Assembly (NCBI GenBank): GCA_903951405.1
Contig: CAJBBV010000098.1
Coordinates: forward strand, 1-42,367
From: an uncultured bacterium
GTDB lineage: Bacteria; Bacteroidota; Bacteroidia; Chitinophagales; Chitinophagaceae
Direction: 5' to 3'
DNA: 42,367 bases
Positions within the stretch are counted from its first letter, which is position 1. The number at the start of each line of letters is the position of its first letter. The notes beneath the pieces were generated by a model. That model searched no databases, was not told the origin of the DNA, and saw only the letters and a list, made by a program, of their open reading frames with translations. Both the position numbers and the translations under genes were made by a program. Shown piece after piece: positions 26,447 through 34,848 of this stretch.

Positions 26447-26506
26447 AAATTAATTAGAGCGCTCTAGATAAAAGAAGTTTATACTATTTACAACTTTACA
26501 ACGGAT

Positions 26507-29500
26507 ATGAAGCAAAAAAAATATTGGCAGAGTTTCGGTGAATTGCAGCACAGCGAAAGCTACCAAGACGGAGTACAGGATGAATTTGGCGAAGATTTGC
26601 CAACATCAGAACCTCAAGACAGTATGCTTGAAGCAAAGGCACCGCGTAGGGATTTCTTAAAATTCCTAGGCTTTAGTACAGCCGCAGCTGCTGCTGCCGC
26701 CAGTTGTGAGATGCCGGTTAAAAAAAGCATTCCATATCTAAATAAGCCTGATACGATTACACCTGGTGTTGCTAACTATTATGCAACAACGTATATCCAA
26801 GATGGTGATGCAATCCCTGTTGTAGCAAAAGTTCGTGATGGCCGTCCTATTAAAATAGAAGGTAACGATTTATCGTCTATCACAAATGGTGGTACATCAG
26901 CAAGAGTTCAAGCTTCTGTTCTTGGCCTATATGATACAGCTCGTTTACGTTTCCCTCTTGCTAATGGCAAAGAGGTGAGTACGTTTGAGGCATTTGATAA
27001 GATGATTGCTGAATCACTTGCTAATTTAGGTGGTAAACCTATCGTGTTGCTTACTGAAACAATTACATCTACTACATCTAAAAATATTATCGGTTCATTC
27101 ATTGCAAAGTATCCTGGATCACGTCATATTGAATATGATGCACTCTCTGTAAATGGAATACTTAATGCAAATGCTTCATCATTTGGTAAGAGGGCAATCC
27201 CTTCATATCAATTTGATAAGGCGAAAACTATTGTGAGTCTTGCTGCTGATTTTCTTGGAACATGGCTTAGCCCGGTTGAATACGCAAGGCAATATGCAGT
27301 GGGTAGGAAAATCGATCAGAAGAATATTGAGATGAGTAGGCATATTGTGTTTGAAAGTATGCTTAGTCTAACAGGTGCTAATGCTGATGATCGTTTCATT
27401 CACCTTCCTTCTGAAGAAGGTGCTGTTGCATTAAATTTATATGCTGCTTTAGGTGGACAGGTTGCGGCACCTGCTCTTGCAGATGCTCGTTTGAAAAAAG
27501 GAATTCAATCTGCTGCAGAAGCACTAAAGAAATCCGGTGCTGCATCACTTGTAGTGAGTGGTAGCAACAATAGTGATGTACAGGTGGTGGTAAACGCAAT
27601 CAATCAACTCTTAGGCACATATGGTACTACCATTAATTGGGGTACTACATTGAATACTCGTAATGGGAATGATGCTGCAATGGTTCAGCTTGTGCAAGAC
27701 ATGAATGATGGCAAAGTTGGAGCTTTATTTATACATGGAGTGAATCCTGCTTATGACTATTTTGATGCGAAAAAATTTGCAACTGGTCTTTCGAAGGTTG
27801 CGGTTTCGGTTTCATTCAACGATAGAGAAGATGAAACAACTTCATTGTGTAAGTATGTAATTTCTGATCATCATTATTTAGAAAGTTGGGGCGATGCAGA
27901 AATGAAATCAGGCTATTTAAGTTTTATTCAACCTACTATTGCGCCATTGTTTAAAACAAGGCCATATCAATCCTCTCTTTTAAAATGGAGTGGAGATGCT
28001 ACTTCATACGGCGATTATTTTAAAAAATATTGGCTGGGTCATTTCGGATCTCAGTCCGCATGGGATAAAGCATTACAAGATGGAGTAGTAGAAACTCCTG
28101 CTGCTGCATCAGCTGGTAGTTATACTTCAAGTGCCTTGTCTGCTTCGGTAGCAGCGCTTGCTTCAATAAAAACAACTGGTAAAGCTGAATTGGTTGTTTA
28201 TCCAAAGGTTTCTATGGGGTCTGGTAAGGATGCAAATAATCCATGGCTTCAAGAAATGCCTGATCCAATCACAAAAGCAACTTGGGATAATTACGCCATT
28301 ATTTCATTTGCCATGGCTAAAGAATTGGGTATCGTAGTGGATGATAACTATGAGGTTGAAGTTGCGAAGCCGGTCATAAAGATTAAAGCCTCAGGTAAAG
28401 AATATACACTTCCCGTTTTAGTTATACCAGGAATGCATAAGAATGTTATCGCATTAGCCTTAGGGTATGGCCGTTCTGAAAAAACGGGCAAGGCGGCAGC
28501 AAACGTTGGACAAAATGCTTTCCCATTGGTTGGTTTTGATGGGAAAAGTTTTACATACAGCACAATAAATGTGTCATATGAAAAACTAAAGGAAACATAT
28601 AAAATTGCATACACACAATCACACAATCAATACGAAGGTCGTGATCAAGTGGTTCGTGAATATTCATTGGAAGTGTTTAAAAAGAATCCAACCATTCTCT
28701 CAGATGAGCGTCATGAGATGGTTGAGACGTATGCAAAAAATACAAAAGATTTTGCTGCAGAAGGAACACTTTATCCAAGTCATCCTTACCCAGGACCTAA
28801 ATGGGGAATGAGTATTGATTTAAATTCATGCATAGGTTGTGGTGCTTGTACGGTTGCATGTACATCAGAAAATAACGTAGCTGTTGTTGGTAAATCAGAG
28901 GTAATGCGCGCACATGAGATGCATTGGTTGCGTATAGATCGATATTTCGCTACATACAGAGATGATTCAGGTGCAGATAATCTTGATGATTTAAATGTTG
29001 TCTTCATGCCAATGCTTTGTCAGCATTGTGATAACGCTCCATGTGAGAACGTTTGTCCAGTGAATGCTACAAACCATAGTAGTGAAGGCCTCAATCAAAT
29101 GACATACAATCGTTGTATTGGTACACGATATTGTGCAAATAACTGTCCTTATAAAGTAAGGCGCTTCAATTGGTCTGATTATATGGGAGCTGATAGCTTC
29201 CCTGATAATCAACGTGAAGTTCTTGGCGATGCAGTGATGATGATGAATGATGATCTTACTAGAATGGTTTTAAACCCTGATGTAACGGTTCGTTCTCGCG
29301 GTGTTATTGAAAAATGTTCATTCTGTGTTCAACGTTTACAAGAAGGAAAATTAAAAGCTAAAAAAGAAAATAGGCCTTTAGAAACTGGTGCTGATGGTAA
29401 GTGGGATATTAAGACCGCTTGTCAACAAGCTTGTCCAACCAATGCTATTGTATTTGGTAATGTACATGATAAGAAGAGTCCTGTTAGTGTGATTCGAAAT

Positions 29501-29653
29501 GAAGAGCAGACGAATAGGTTGTTTTATGTACTTGAGGAGATTCATGTACTACCTAATGTAAACTACCTTGCCAAAATTAGGAATACAGAAAGGAATGTTG
29601 GTATTGTAGAAGAAGCTCACCAAGACGAAAAGAAAACAGAGGCCGCCCATTAA
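26507..29653 (+). CDS. actB: ACIII subunit ActB: fused molybdopterin-oxidoreductase-like and Fe-S protein
   Basis: A 1048-residue protein. An unusually late twin-arginine segment (RRDFLKFLGFSTAAAAA at 47-63, after a 46-residue polar n-region) identifies the TAT-variant-translocated type; a Cys at 67 (AASC) may be lipid-modified. Residues ~70-750 are molybdopterin-oxidoreductase-like but family members bind no Mo. The Fe-S domain starts at Cys775 (CIGCGACTVAC), then CQHCDNAPCENVCP, CIGTRYCANNCP and CSFC...CQQACP. In the third set the second Cys is Thr, consistent with three [4Fe-4S] and one [3Fe-4S] cluster as known for ACIII. It carries electrons from the quinol-oxidising membrane subunits to ActA. 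Confidence 0.95.
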   Translation: MKQKKYWQSFGELQHSESYQDGVQDEFGEDLPTSEPQDSMLEAKAPRRDFLKFLGFSTAAAAAAASCEMPVKKSIPYLNKPDTITPGVANYYATTYIQDGDAIPVVAKVRDGRPIKIEGNDLSSITNGGTSARVQASVLGLYDTARLRFPLANGKEVSTFEAFDKMIAESLANLGGKPIVLLTETITSTTSKNIIGSFIAKYPGSRHIEYDALSVNGILNANASSFGKRAIPSYQFDKAKTIVSLAADFLGTWLSPVEYARQYAVGRKIDQKNIEMSRHIVFESMLSLTGANADDRFIHLPSEEGAVALNLYAALGGQVAAPALADARLKKGIQSAAEALKKSGAASLVVSGSNNSDVQVVVNAINQLLGTYGTTINWGTTLNTRNGNDAAMVQLVQDMNDGKVGALFIHGVNPAYDYFDAKKFATGLSKVAVSVSFNDREDETTSLCKYVISDHHYLESWGDAEMKSGYLSFIQPTIAPLFKTRPYQSSLLKWSGDATSYGDYFKKYWLGHFGSQSAWDKALQDGVVETPAAASAGSYTSSALSASVAALASIKTTGKAELVVYPKVSMGSGKDANNPWLQEMPDPITKATWDNYAIISFAMAKELGIVVDDNYEVEVAKPVIKIKASGKEYTLPVLVIPGMHKNVIALALGYGRSEKTGKAAANVGQNAFPLVGFDGKSFTYSTINVSYEKLKETYKIAYTQSHNQYEGRDQVVREYSLEVFKKNPTILSDERHEMVETYAKNTKDFAAEGTLYPSHPYPGPKWGMSIDLNSCIGCGACTVACTSENNVAVVGKSEVMRAHEMHWLRIDRYFATYRDDSGADNLDDLNVVFMPMLCQHCDNAPCENVCPVNATNHSSEGLNQMTYNRCIGTRYCANNCPYKVRRFNWSDYMGADSFPDNQREVLGDAVMMMNDDLTRMVLNPDVTVRSRGVIEKCSFCVQRLQEGKLKAKKENRPLETGADGKWDIKTACQQACPTNAIVFGNVHDKKSPVSVIRNEEQTNRLFYVLEEIHVLPNVNYLAKIRNTERNVGIVEEAHQDEKKTEAAH

Positions 29654-29689
29654 TTAAAGTAAGAACGAATTCTCATAAATGACCATCAA

Positions 29690-31165
29690 ATGAGTGCAAC
29701 AAAGTACGAATCGCAGTTAAGAGAACCATTGGTAAATGGCAACAAGACCTACGGCCAAGTTACCCAAGATATTGTGCATACTATAGAAGCAAAACCTACC
29801 CGCTTGTGGTATATTGGGTTTTATATCTCAGTGGCCTTATTGATGTTTGGTGCTTATTCTGTTTACCGTGAGGTAACGTATGGTATTGGACAGTGGAACG
29901 TTAACCGAACCATTGGATGGGGTTGGGATATCACCAACTTCGTATGGTGGGTTGGTATCGGTCATGCCGGTACGTTGATTTCAGCCATTCTATTATTGTT
30001 TCGCCAAGGATGGAGAACAGGTGTGAACCGTGCGGCAGAAGCGATGACTATTTTTGCTGTAATGTGTGCTGGTCAGTTTCCAATCTTCCACATGGGAAGG
30101 GTTTGGATGGCATTTTTCACGCTCCCTTATCCAAATACACGTGGACCATTATGGCCTAACTTTAATTCGCCTTTGTTGTGGGATGTATTTGCAATCTCCA
30201 CATATTTTACTGTTTCTTTACTTTTCTGGTATTCTGGTTTATTGCCAGATTTAGCAACGGTTAGAGATCGTGCTAAAACGAAAATTCGTAAGCACTTGTA
30301 TGGTGTTGCTTCTTTCGGTTGGTCAGGTAGTACAAAACATTGGCAGCGTCATGAAAGCCTTTCACTTGTATTGGCTGGACTTTCAACTCCGCTAGTATTA
30401 TCAGTACATACTATTGTATCGTTTGACTTTGCTACATCAGTTGTACCTGGTTGGCACACTACAATATTTCCTCCTTACTTTGTCGCTGGTGCAATTTTTT
30501 CAGGGTTTGCGATGGTGCAAACGCTTATGTTGATTCTAAGAAAGGTAATGGGGTTACATGATTACATTACATTAGGTCATATTGAGGCAATGAATAAGGT
30601 TATTGTATTAACCGGTTCAATTGTGGGATGTGCATACCTTACCGAATTGTTCATGGCATGGTATAGTCAAGTGCCATTTGAACAAGACATCTTCTTTAAA
30701 TACCGAATTGCTGGTCCTTATGGATGGAGTTATTGGTTAATGATGACCTGTAATGTGGTTTCTCCTCAGTTGTTTTGGTTTACAAAACTTAGAAGAAATG
30801 TATTGTTCACGTTTATAATGAGTATCGTGGTGAATATTGGTATGTGGTTTGAACGTTTTGTAATCATTGTTTCTTCTTTATACCGCGATTACCTTCCTTC
30901 TTCTTGGTCAATTTATTACAGACCAACCATTTGGGAAGTTGGTTTCTATCTTGGAACATTTGGTTTGTTCTTTACATGTTTCTTCCTCTTTTCTAAATAT
31001 TTCCCAGTTATTGCCATTGCAGAAATTAAGTATGTATTGAAAGGTACTGGAGAGAGCTTTAAGAATGAGATGGAAGGATTAGAGACTAAGCAACTTGATG
31101 CTTTTGTAGAAGAAATGCATCATGGACATCATGAGGAAGGAACAGTTAAAATTGCGCATCACTGA
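29690..31165 (+). CDS. actC: ACIII subunit ActC: NrfD-like quinol-oxidising membrane subunit
   Basis: A 491-residue NrfD/PsrC-family membrane protein with about ten helices: FYISVALLMFGAYSVY, a FVWWVGIGHAGTLISAILLL helix carrying the conserved GHAG, FPIFHMGRVWMAFFTLPYPN, and later LVLSVHTIVSFDFAT and the segment ending VVPGWHTTIFPPYFVAGA. These residues match the menaquinol site and proton-path region proposed for ACIII. The C-terminus is His-rich (EEMHHGHHEEG, ending AHH). It follows actB by 36 bases. Confidence 0.95.
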   Translation: MSATKYESQLREPLVNGNKTYGQVTQDIVHTIEAKPTRLWYIGFYISVALLMFGAYSVYREVTYGIGQWNVNRTIGWGWDITNFVWWVGIGHAGTLISAILLLFRQGWRTGVNRAAEAMTIFAVMCAGQFPIFHMGRVWMAFFTLPYPNTRGPLWPNFNSPLLWDVFAISTYFTVSLLFWYSGLLPDLATVRDRAKTKIRKHLYGVASFGWSGSTKHWQRHESLSLVLAGLSTPLVLSVHTIVSFDFATSVVPGWHTTIFPPYFVAGAIFSGFAMVQTLMLILRKVMGLHDYITLGHIEAMNKVIVLTGSIVGCAYLTELFMAWYSQVPFEQDIFFKYRIAGPYGWSYWLMMTCNVVSPQLFWFTKLRRNVLFTFIMSIVVNIGMWFERFVIIVSSLYRDYLPSSWSIYYRPTIWEVGFYLGTFGLFFTCFFLFSKYFPVIAIAEIKYVLKGTGESFKNEMEGLETKQLDAFVEEMHHGHHEEGTVKIAHH

Positions 31166-31191
31166 TAATTCAATAAAGTAAAAAGTATAAA

Positions 31192-31776
31192 ATGGCGTTG
31201 AAAAAATTTGTTGTAGGCTGCTTTGAGGATGAGAAAGTTCTCTTTCCTGCCGTTGCAAAAGTGAGAAAAGCAGGTTATAAGTTCCATGACATCTATACTC
31301 CTTTCCCTGTTCATGGTCTAGATAGTGCCATGGGCTTAAGAGAAACGAGTATCCATACTGCAGGATTTTTATATGGATTGGTTGGTACTACTACGGCTGT
31401 AACATTCATGACATGGGTTTTTACAAAAGATTGGCCAGTGAATATTGGAGGTAAACCCAATTTTGCATTACCAGCCTGGATTCCAATAACATTTGAGTTG
31501 ACTGTATTGTGTGCGGCTGTTGGTATGGTACTTACTTTTTGCTATATATGCCAACTTGCTCCATTTGTAAAAAAACATACTTTCCATGCACGTGCAACAG
31601 ATGATCTATTTGTGATGGTTATAGAATGTGGTGAAAAAACGAATGAAGATGAATTGAAAGCATTGCTTACTAGTGTTGGAGCTCAGGAGGTAAATACTCA
31701 AATAGCAGAAGAAGGATGGTGGATAGGCCGTTACGATCAAGAACAATCGCTTTACAAAGAACCAAATATTGCTTAA
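31192..31776 (+). CDS. actD: ACIII subunit ActD (DUF3341)
   Basis: A 194-residue protein with a small N-terminal ferredoxin-like soluble region (KKFVVGCFEDEKVLFPAVAK, DIYTPFPVHGLD, MGLRETSI), two transmembrane helices (~56-80 and ~96-122) and a second soluble segment (FVMVIECGEKTNEDELKALL, SVGAQEVN). This is the DUF3341 pattern of ActD. In ACIII structures ActD is a structural subunit packed on ActC; no cofactor is expected. It lies 26 bases after actC. Confidence 0.93.
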   Translation: MALKKFVVGCFEDEKVLFPAVAKVRKAGYKFHDIYTPFPVHGLDSAMGLRETSIHTAGFLYGLVGTTTAVTFMTWVFTKDWPVNIGGKPNFALPAWIPITFELTVLCAAVGMVLTFCYICQLAPFVKKHTFHARATDDLFVMVIECGEKTNEDELKALLTSVGAQEVNTQIAEEGWWIGRYDQEQSLYKEPNIA

Positions 31777-31825
31777 CTAATTAAGAGAAAAGGGAAAGAG
31801 GAGAGATCATAAAATAACTAAAGAG

Positions 31826-32464
31826 ATGAAAAGATTAACATTCGTTTTCTGTGGACTGACAACATTGCTTCTAGCGGTTGTGGGTTGCAGCGATGTGAAA
31901 AGAACACGTGGCAAAGTATATATGCCTGATATGTCTGATAGCCGGGCATATGAAACGTATTCCACTAATCCTGTTTTTGCTGATGGACGAACAAGTCAAG
32001 GCCCAGTAGCGGGTACCGTTAAACGTGGAGATGAGTATCCTGTGCACATTGAAATGGATGCAATGGGTGATACCGCTAATTATTATGCGTCAAATCAACT
32101 GCCCAATCCATTTACAAGTTTGACAGCTGATCAATTAAAAGAAACAGAGCGATTATATTTAATCAATTGTGCAATTTGTCATGGTGCCAAGTTGGATGGT
32201 AATGGCCCGTTATGGAAAGATGGAGAAGGACCATTCCCTGCAAAACCTGCTGCATTAGTTGGGGACAGTAAATATGAATCAATGTCTGATGGACAAATGT
32301 TCTATTCAGTTACATATGGTAAAAATTTGATGGGTAGTTATGCATCACAACTAAATGCGAAGCAGCGTTGGATGGTAATTAGCTATATTAAAATAAAGCA
32401 AGGGAAGTTGAAGCCAGCTGGTAATGCAGACACTACGGTTGTTGCATCAGCAGTAATAAAATAA
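31826..32464 (+). CDS. actE: ACIII subunit ActE: monoheme cytochrome c lipoprotein
   Basis: A lipoprotein signal places the lipidated Cys at residue 21 (LLLAVVGCSD). The heme site is C115-A-I-C118-H119, and the distal ligand is probably the Met of NLMGSYASQL. The segment RGKVYMPDMSDSRAYETY is characteristic of ActE. ActE receives electrons from ActA and is the exit point to the cytochrome oxidase. Since the CoxB encoded downstream has no cytochrome c domain, direct ActE-to-CuA transfer is the likely route. 22 bases separate it from actF. Confidence 0.93.
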   Translation: MKRLTFVFCGLTTLLLAVVGCSDVKRTRGKVYMPDMSDSRAYETYSTNPVFADGRTSQGPVAGTVKRGDEYPVHIEMDAMGDTANYYASNQLPNPFTSLTADQLKETERLYLINCAICHGAKLDGNGPLWKDGEGPFPAKPAALVGDSKYESMSDGQMFYSVTYGKNLMGSYASQLNAKQRWMVISYIKIKQGKLKPAGNADTTVVASAVIK

Positions 32465-32486
32465 ACAACGCATTAAATAATTTGGG

Positions 32487-33707
32487 ATGAGTAAGCAACA
32501 GTTTGAGATTTCAGCAGGGTATAAAAAATGGACTAACGCGCTTTTGGGCGTAGGTATATTGACCCTTGTGTTGGGATTCATTTTTCTGGCGACGAGTAAA
32601 GAAGAGCTCAATCAAACACGCTTTTGGGCTGTGCTTTTACAAAATAGTGTTTTCTTTTTATTGGTTGTAAATGCAAGTATGTTCTTTATTTGTGCTACCA
32701 CACTTGCAATGGGTGGTTGGCAAATGGCTTTTCGTAGGGTGCCTGAAGCTATTTCAAGCCTCGTGCCTGTTTTTGGTGTATTAGCTTTGGTCGTGTTCCT
32801 CGGAATAATTTTTGGTCATCAATATGGTATCTACCATTGGTTGGATAAAGAACACGTTGAACATGATCCAATTTTAAAAGGCAAAAGCGCATTCCTAAAT
32901 CCAACGTTTTTCTTGACTTGGACAATTATTTCACTTTTCATGTGGTCTTGGGTAGGAGCTAAGATGAGAAAACTTTCATCACAAGCAGATGAGAAAATGG
33001 ATAAAGACCAATCAAAAAAATTCATCTGGACCAATACTGTTTGGGCATCAATTTTTATTGTATTCTTTGCATTGACCGTAGGCTCTACTATTCCTTGGTT
33101 ATGGCTAATGAGTATTGACGCGCATTGGTTTTCAACGATGTATAGTTGGTATACTTTAATTAGTTCATTTGTAGCTGGGATGTCGCTTGTTGCCATCTAT
33201 GTTATTTACCTTAAGAATCAAGATTATCTTGAATATGTAACAGAAGAGCATCTTCATGATATAGGTAAGTTCATGTTTGCTTTCTCTGTATTTTGGACAT
33301 ATTTATGGTACTCCCAGTTTATGTTGATTTGGTATGCTAATATTCCTGAAGAAACTATTTATTTCAAGCCTCGTATGCAAGGCGTTTACAGAGGTATTTT
33401 CTTCCTCAATTTGATTACAAATTTTGCAGTACCGTTCTTATTGTTAATGAGAAGAGGTTCCAAAAGAAATTATACTACTGTTACATTTTTGGCCGTGCTT
33501 ATCATTTTAGGACATTGGGTTGATTTCTACCAAATGGTTATGCCTGGTACAGTACATGAACATTATACACTTGGTTGGTTTGAATTTGGAATACTTGCTC
33601 TTTATGCAGGACTCATTATGTTCTTTGTAGGAAGGGGGTTAGCTAAAAAACCATTGGTTGCAAAGTATCATCCTTTCATTAAGGAGAGTACAATTCACCA
33701 TACCTAA
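32487..33707 (+). CDS. actF: ACIII subunit ActF: NrfD-like membrane subunit
   Basis: A 406-residue, ten-helix NrfD-like protein homologous to ActC. It has the AFRRVPEAISSLVPVFGVLA segment, HQYGIYHWLDKEHVEHDPIL, a central long helix with NTVWASIFIVFFALTVGS, SIDAHWFSTMYSWYTLISSF, YSQFMLIWYANIPEET and LGHWVDFYQMVMPGTVHEH. In ACIII, ActF forms a second proton-conduction-like half-channel beside ActC. The last residues are STIHHT. It is 51 bases before coxB. Confidence 0.93.
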   Translation: MSKQQFEISAGYKKWTNALLGVGILTLVLGFIFLATSKEELNQTRFWAVLLQNSVFFLLVVNASMFFICATTLAMGGWQMAFRRVPEAISSLVPVFGVLALVVFLGIIFGHQYGIYHWLDKEHVEHDPILKGKSAFLNPTFFLTWTIISLFMWSWVGAKMRKLSSQADEKMDKDQSKKFIWTNTVWASIFIVFFALTVGSTIPWLWLMSIDAHWFSTMYSWYTLISSFVAGMSLVAIYVIYLKNQDYLEYVTEEHLHDIGKFMFAFSVFWTYLWYSQFMLIWYANIPEETIYFKPRMQGVYRGIFFLNLITNFAVPFLLLMRRGSKRNYTTVTFLAVLIILGHWVDFYQMVMPGTVHEHYTLGWFEFGILALYAGLIMFFVGRGLAKKPLVAKYHPFIKESTIHHT

Positions 33708-33758
33708 GAAATTGATAAAAGTAGAAAAAATATTATTTAACATTATATACGAAAGCAC

Positions 33759-34823
33759 ATGTCGGGTTATTTCATTTTAGCAATATTGGCTCTCGCGTTT
33801 GTGGTTACATTTCAAATCGCAAAAGCTAGTGAATACGTTTCTGTGTTGAAGGGCGAAGAAAAGACATTCAAGCAGAATAACCGTATCAATGCTTTTCTGT
33901 TCATTGTATTTTTAGTTCTTGGATTAATTGCAGCTTGGTGGTGTAATAGCATGTATTATGGTAAAACATTATTAGCTCAACCTGCCGCATCAGATCATGG
34001 AGAAAAAATTGATTTCATGCTTTTGCTTACTATCGCTGTTACTGGCGTAGTATTTCTCCTCACTCAAATATTACTTTTTTGGTTTGCATATAAATATCAA
34101 TATACTGAAAAGAGAAAGGCTTACTTTTTTGCACATGATAATAAGTTAGAATTGCTTTGGACAGTTGTTCCTGCAATATTTTTAACTGTATTGGTGGGAT
34201 TTGGTTTATTTTATTGGTTTAAGATTACTGGGGATGCTCCAAAAAATTCACAAGTTGTTGAGATTACCGGTAAGCAATTCAACTGGATGATTAGGTATCC
34301 CGGCAAAGACAATGTTTTAGGAAGAAAAAATTATAGACTAACTGATGCGTCTAGTGGGAATGCACTAGGTGTTGATTGGGAAGATGGGGCTAGTCATGAT
34401 GATATTGAAGCAACAGAAATGCACCTTGTTGTAAATAAGCCAGTTCATTTGGTTATCAATGCACAAGATGTAATTCATGACGTTGGATTAGTTCATTTTA
34501 GGTTGAAAATGGATGCCGTTCCTGGTATTCCTACAACAATATGGTTTACGCCAAAGTATACGACTACACAAATGAAAGAGATTACAGGAAATAAAGATTT
34601 CGTGTATGAAATCTCTTGTGATCAAGTATGTGGCACTGGGCATTATTCTATGCGGGGTGTAATTATTGTTGAAACTCAAGAAGACTATGATACATGGATG
34701 GCTTCTCAAAAACCGCAGTATGTAACTGTAAAAGAGACTGCAACTCCATCTACACCTGTACCCGACAGCACAACGGTTACTAAAGTAGCTGCAGCAAATA
34801 AACCTATTGCCCAACTCAATTAA
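33759..34823 (+). CDS. coxB: Cytochrome c oxidase subunit II (CuA subunit) with extra N-terminal helices
   Basis: The CuA site is complete: His240 in DVIHDVGLVHF, then C287-D-Q-V-C291-G-T-G-H295-Y-S-M298. The usual Glu between the two Cys is Gln, common in Bacteroidota and tolerable because the ligand is the backbone carbonyl. There are about four hydrophobic helices before the cupredoxin domain (~3-22, ~45-64, ~88-115, ~126-150) instead of the two in canonical subunit II. No C-terminal cytochrome c domain is fused, so this is aa3- rather than caa3-type. A Thr/Pro-rich tail ends the protein. It sits between actF and coxA. Confidence 0.95.
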   Translation: MSGYFILAILALAFVVTFQIAKASEYVSVLKGEEKTFKQNNRINAFLFIVFLVLGLIAAWWCNSMYYGKTLLAQPAASDHGEKIDFMLLLTIAVTGVVFLLTQILLFWFAYKYQYTEKRKAYFFAHDNKLELLWTVVPAIFLTVLVGFGLFYWFKITGDAPKNSQVVEITGKQFNWMIRYPGKDNVLGRKNYRLTDASSGNALGVDWEDGASHDDIEATEMHLVVNKPVHLVINAQDVIHDVGLVHFRLKMDAVPGIPTTIWFTPKYTTTQMKEITGNKDFVYEISCDQVCGTGHYSMRGVIIVETQEDYDTWMASQKPQYVTVKETATPSTPVPDSTTVTKVAAANKPIAQLN

Positions 34824-34848
34824 ATAATTAACGAGAAAACGAATTACA

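Noticed and set aside
26450-26506. Possible internal promoter or terminator between actA and actB
   Set aside because: The 60-base gap shows no strong hairpin with T-tract and no TAnnTTTG match; co-transcription is the simpler reading.
27396-28205. Reverse-strand open frames within actB
   Set aside because: Low-complexity His/Gln/Leu-rich translations that mirror Ala/Ser-rich codons of actB; typical shadow frames.
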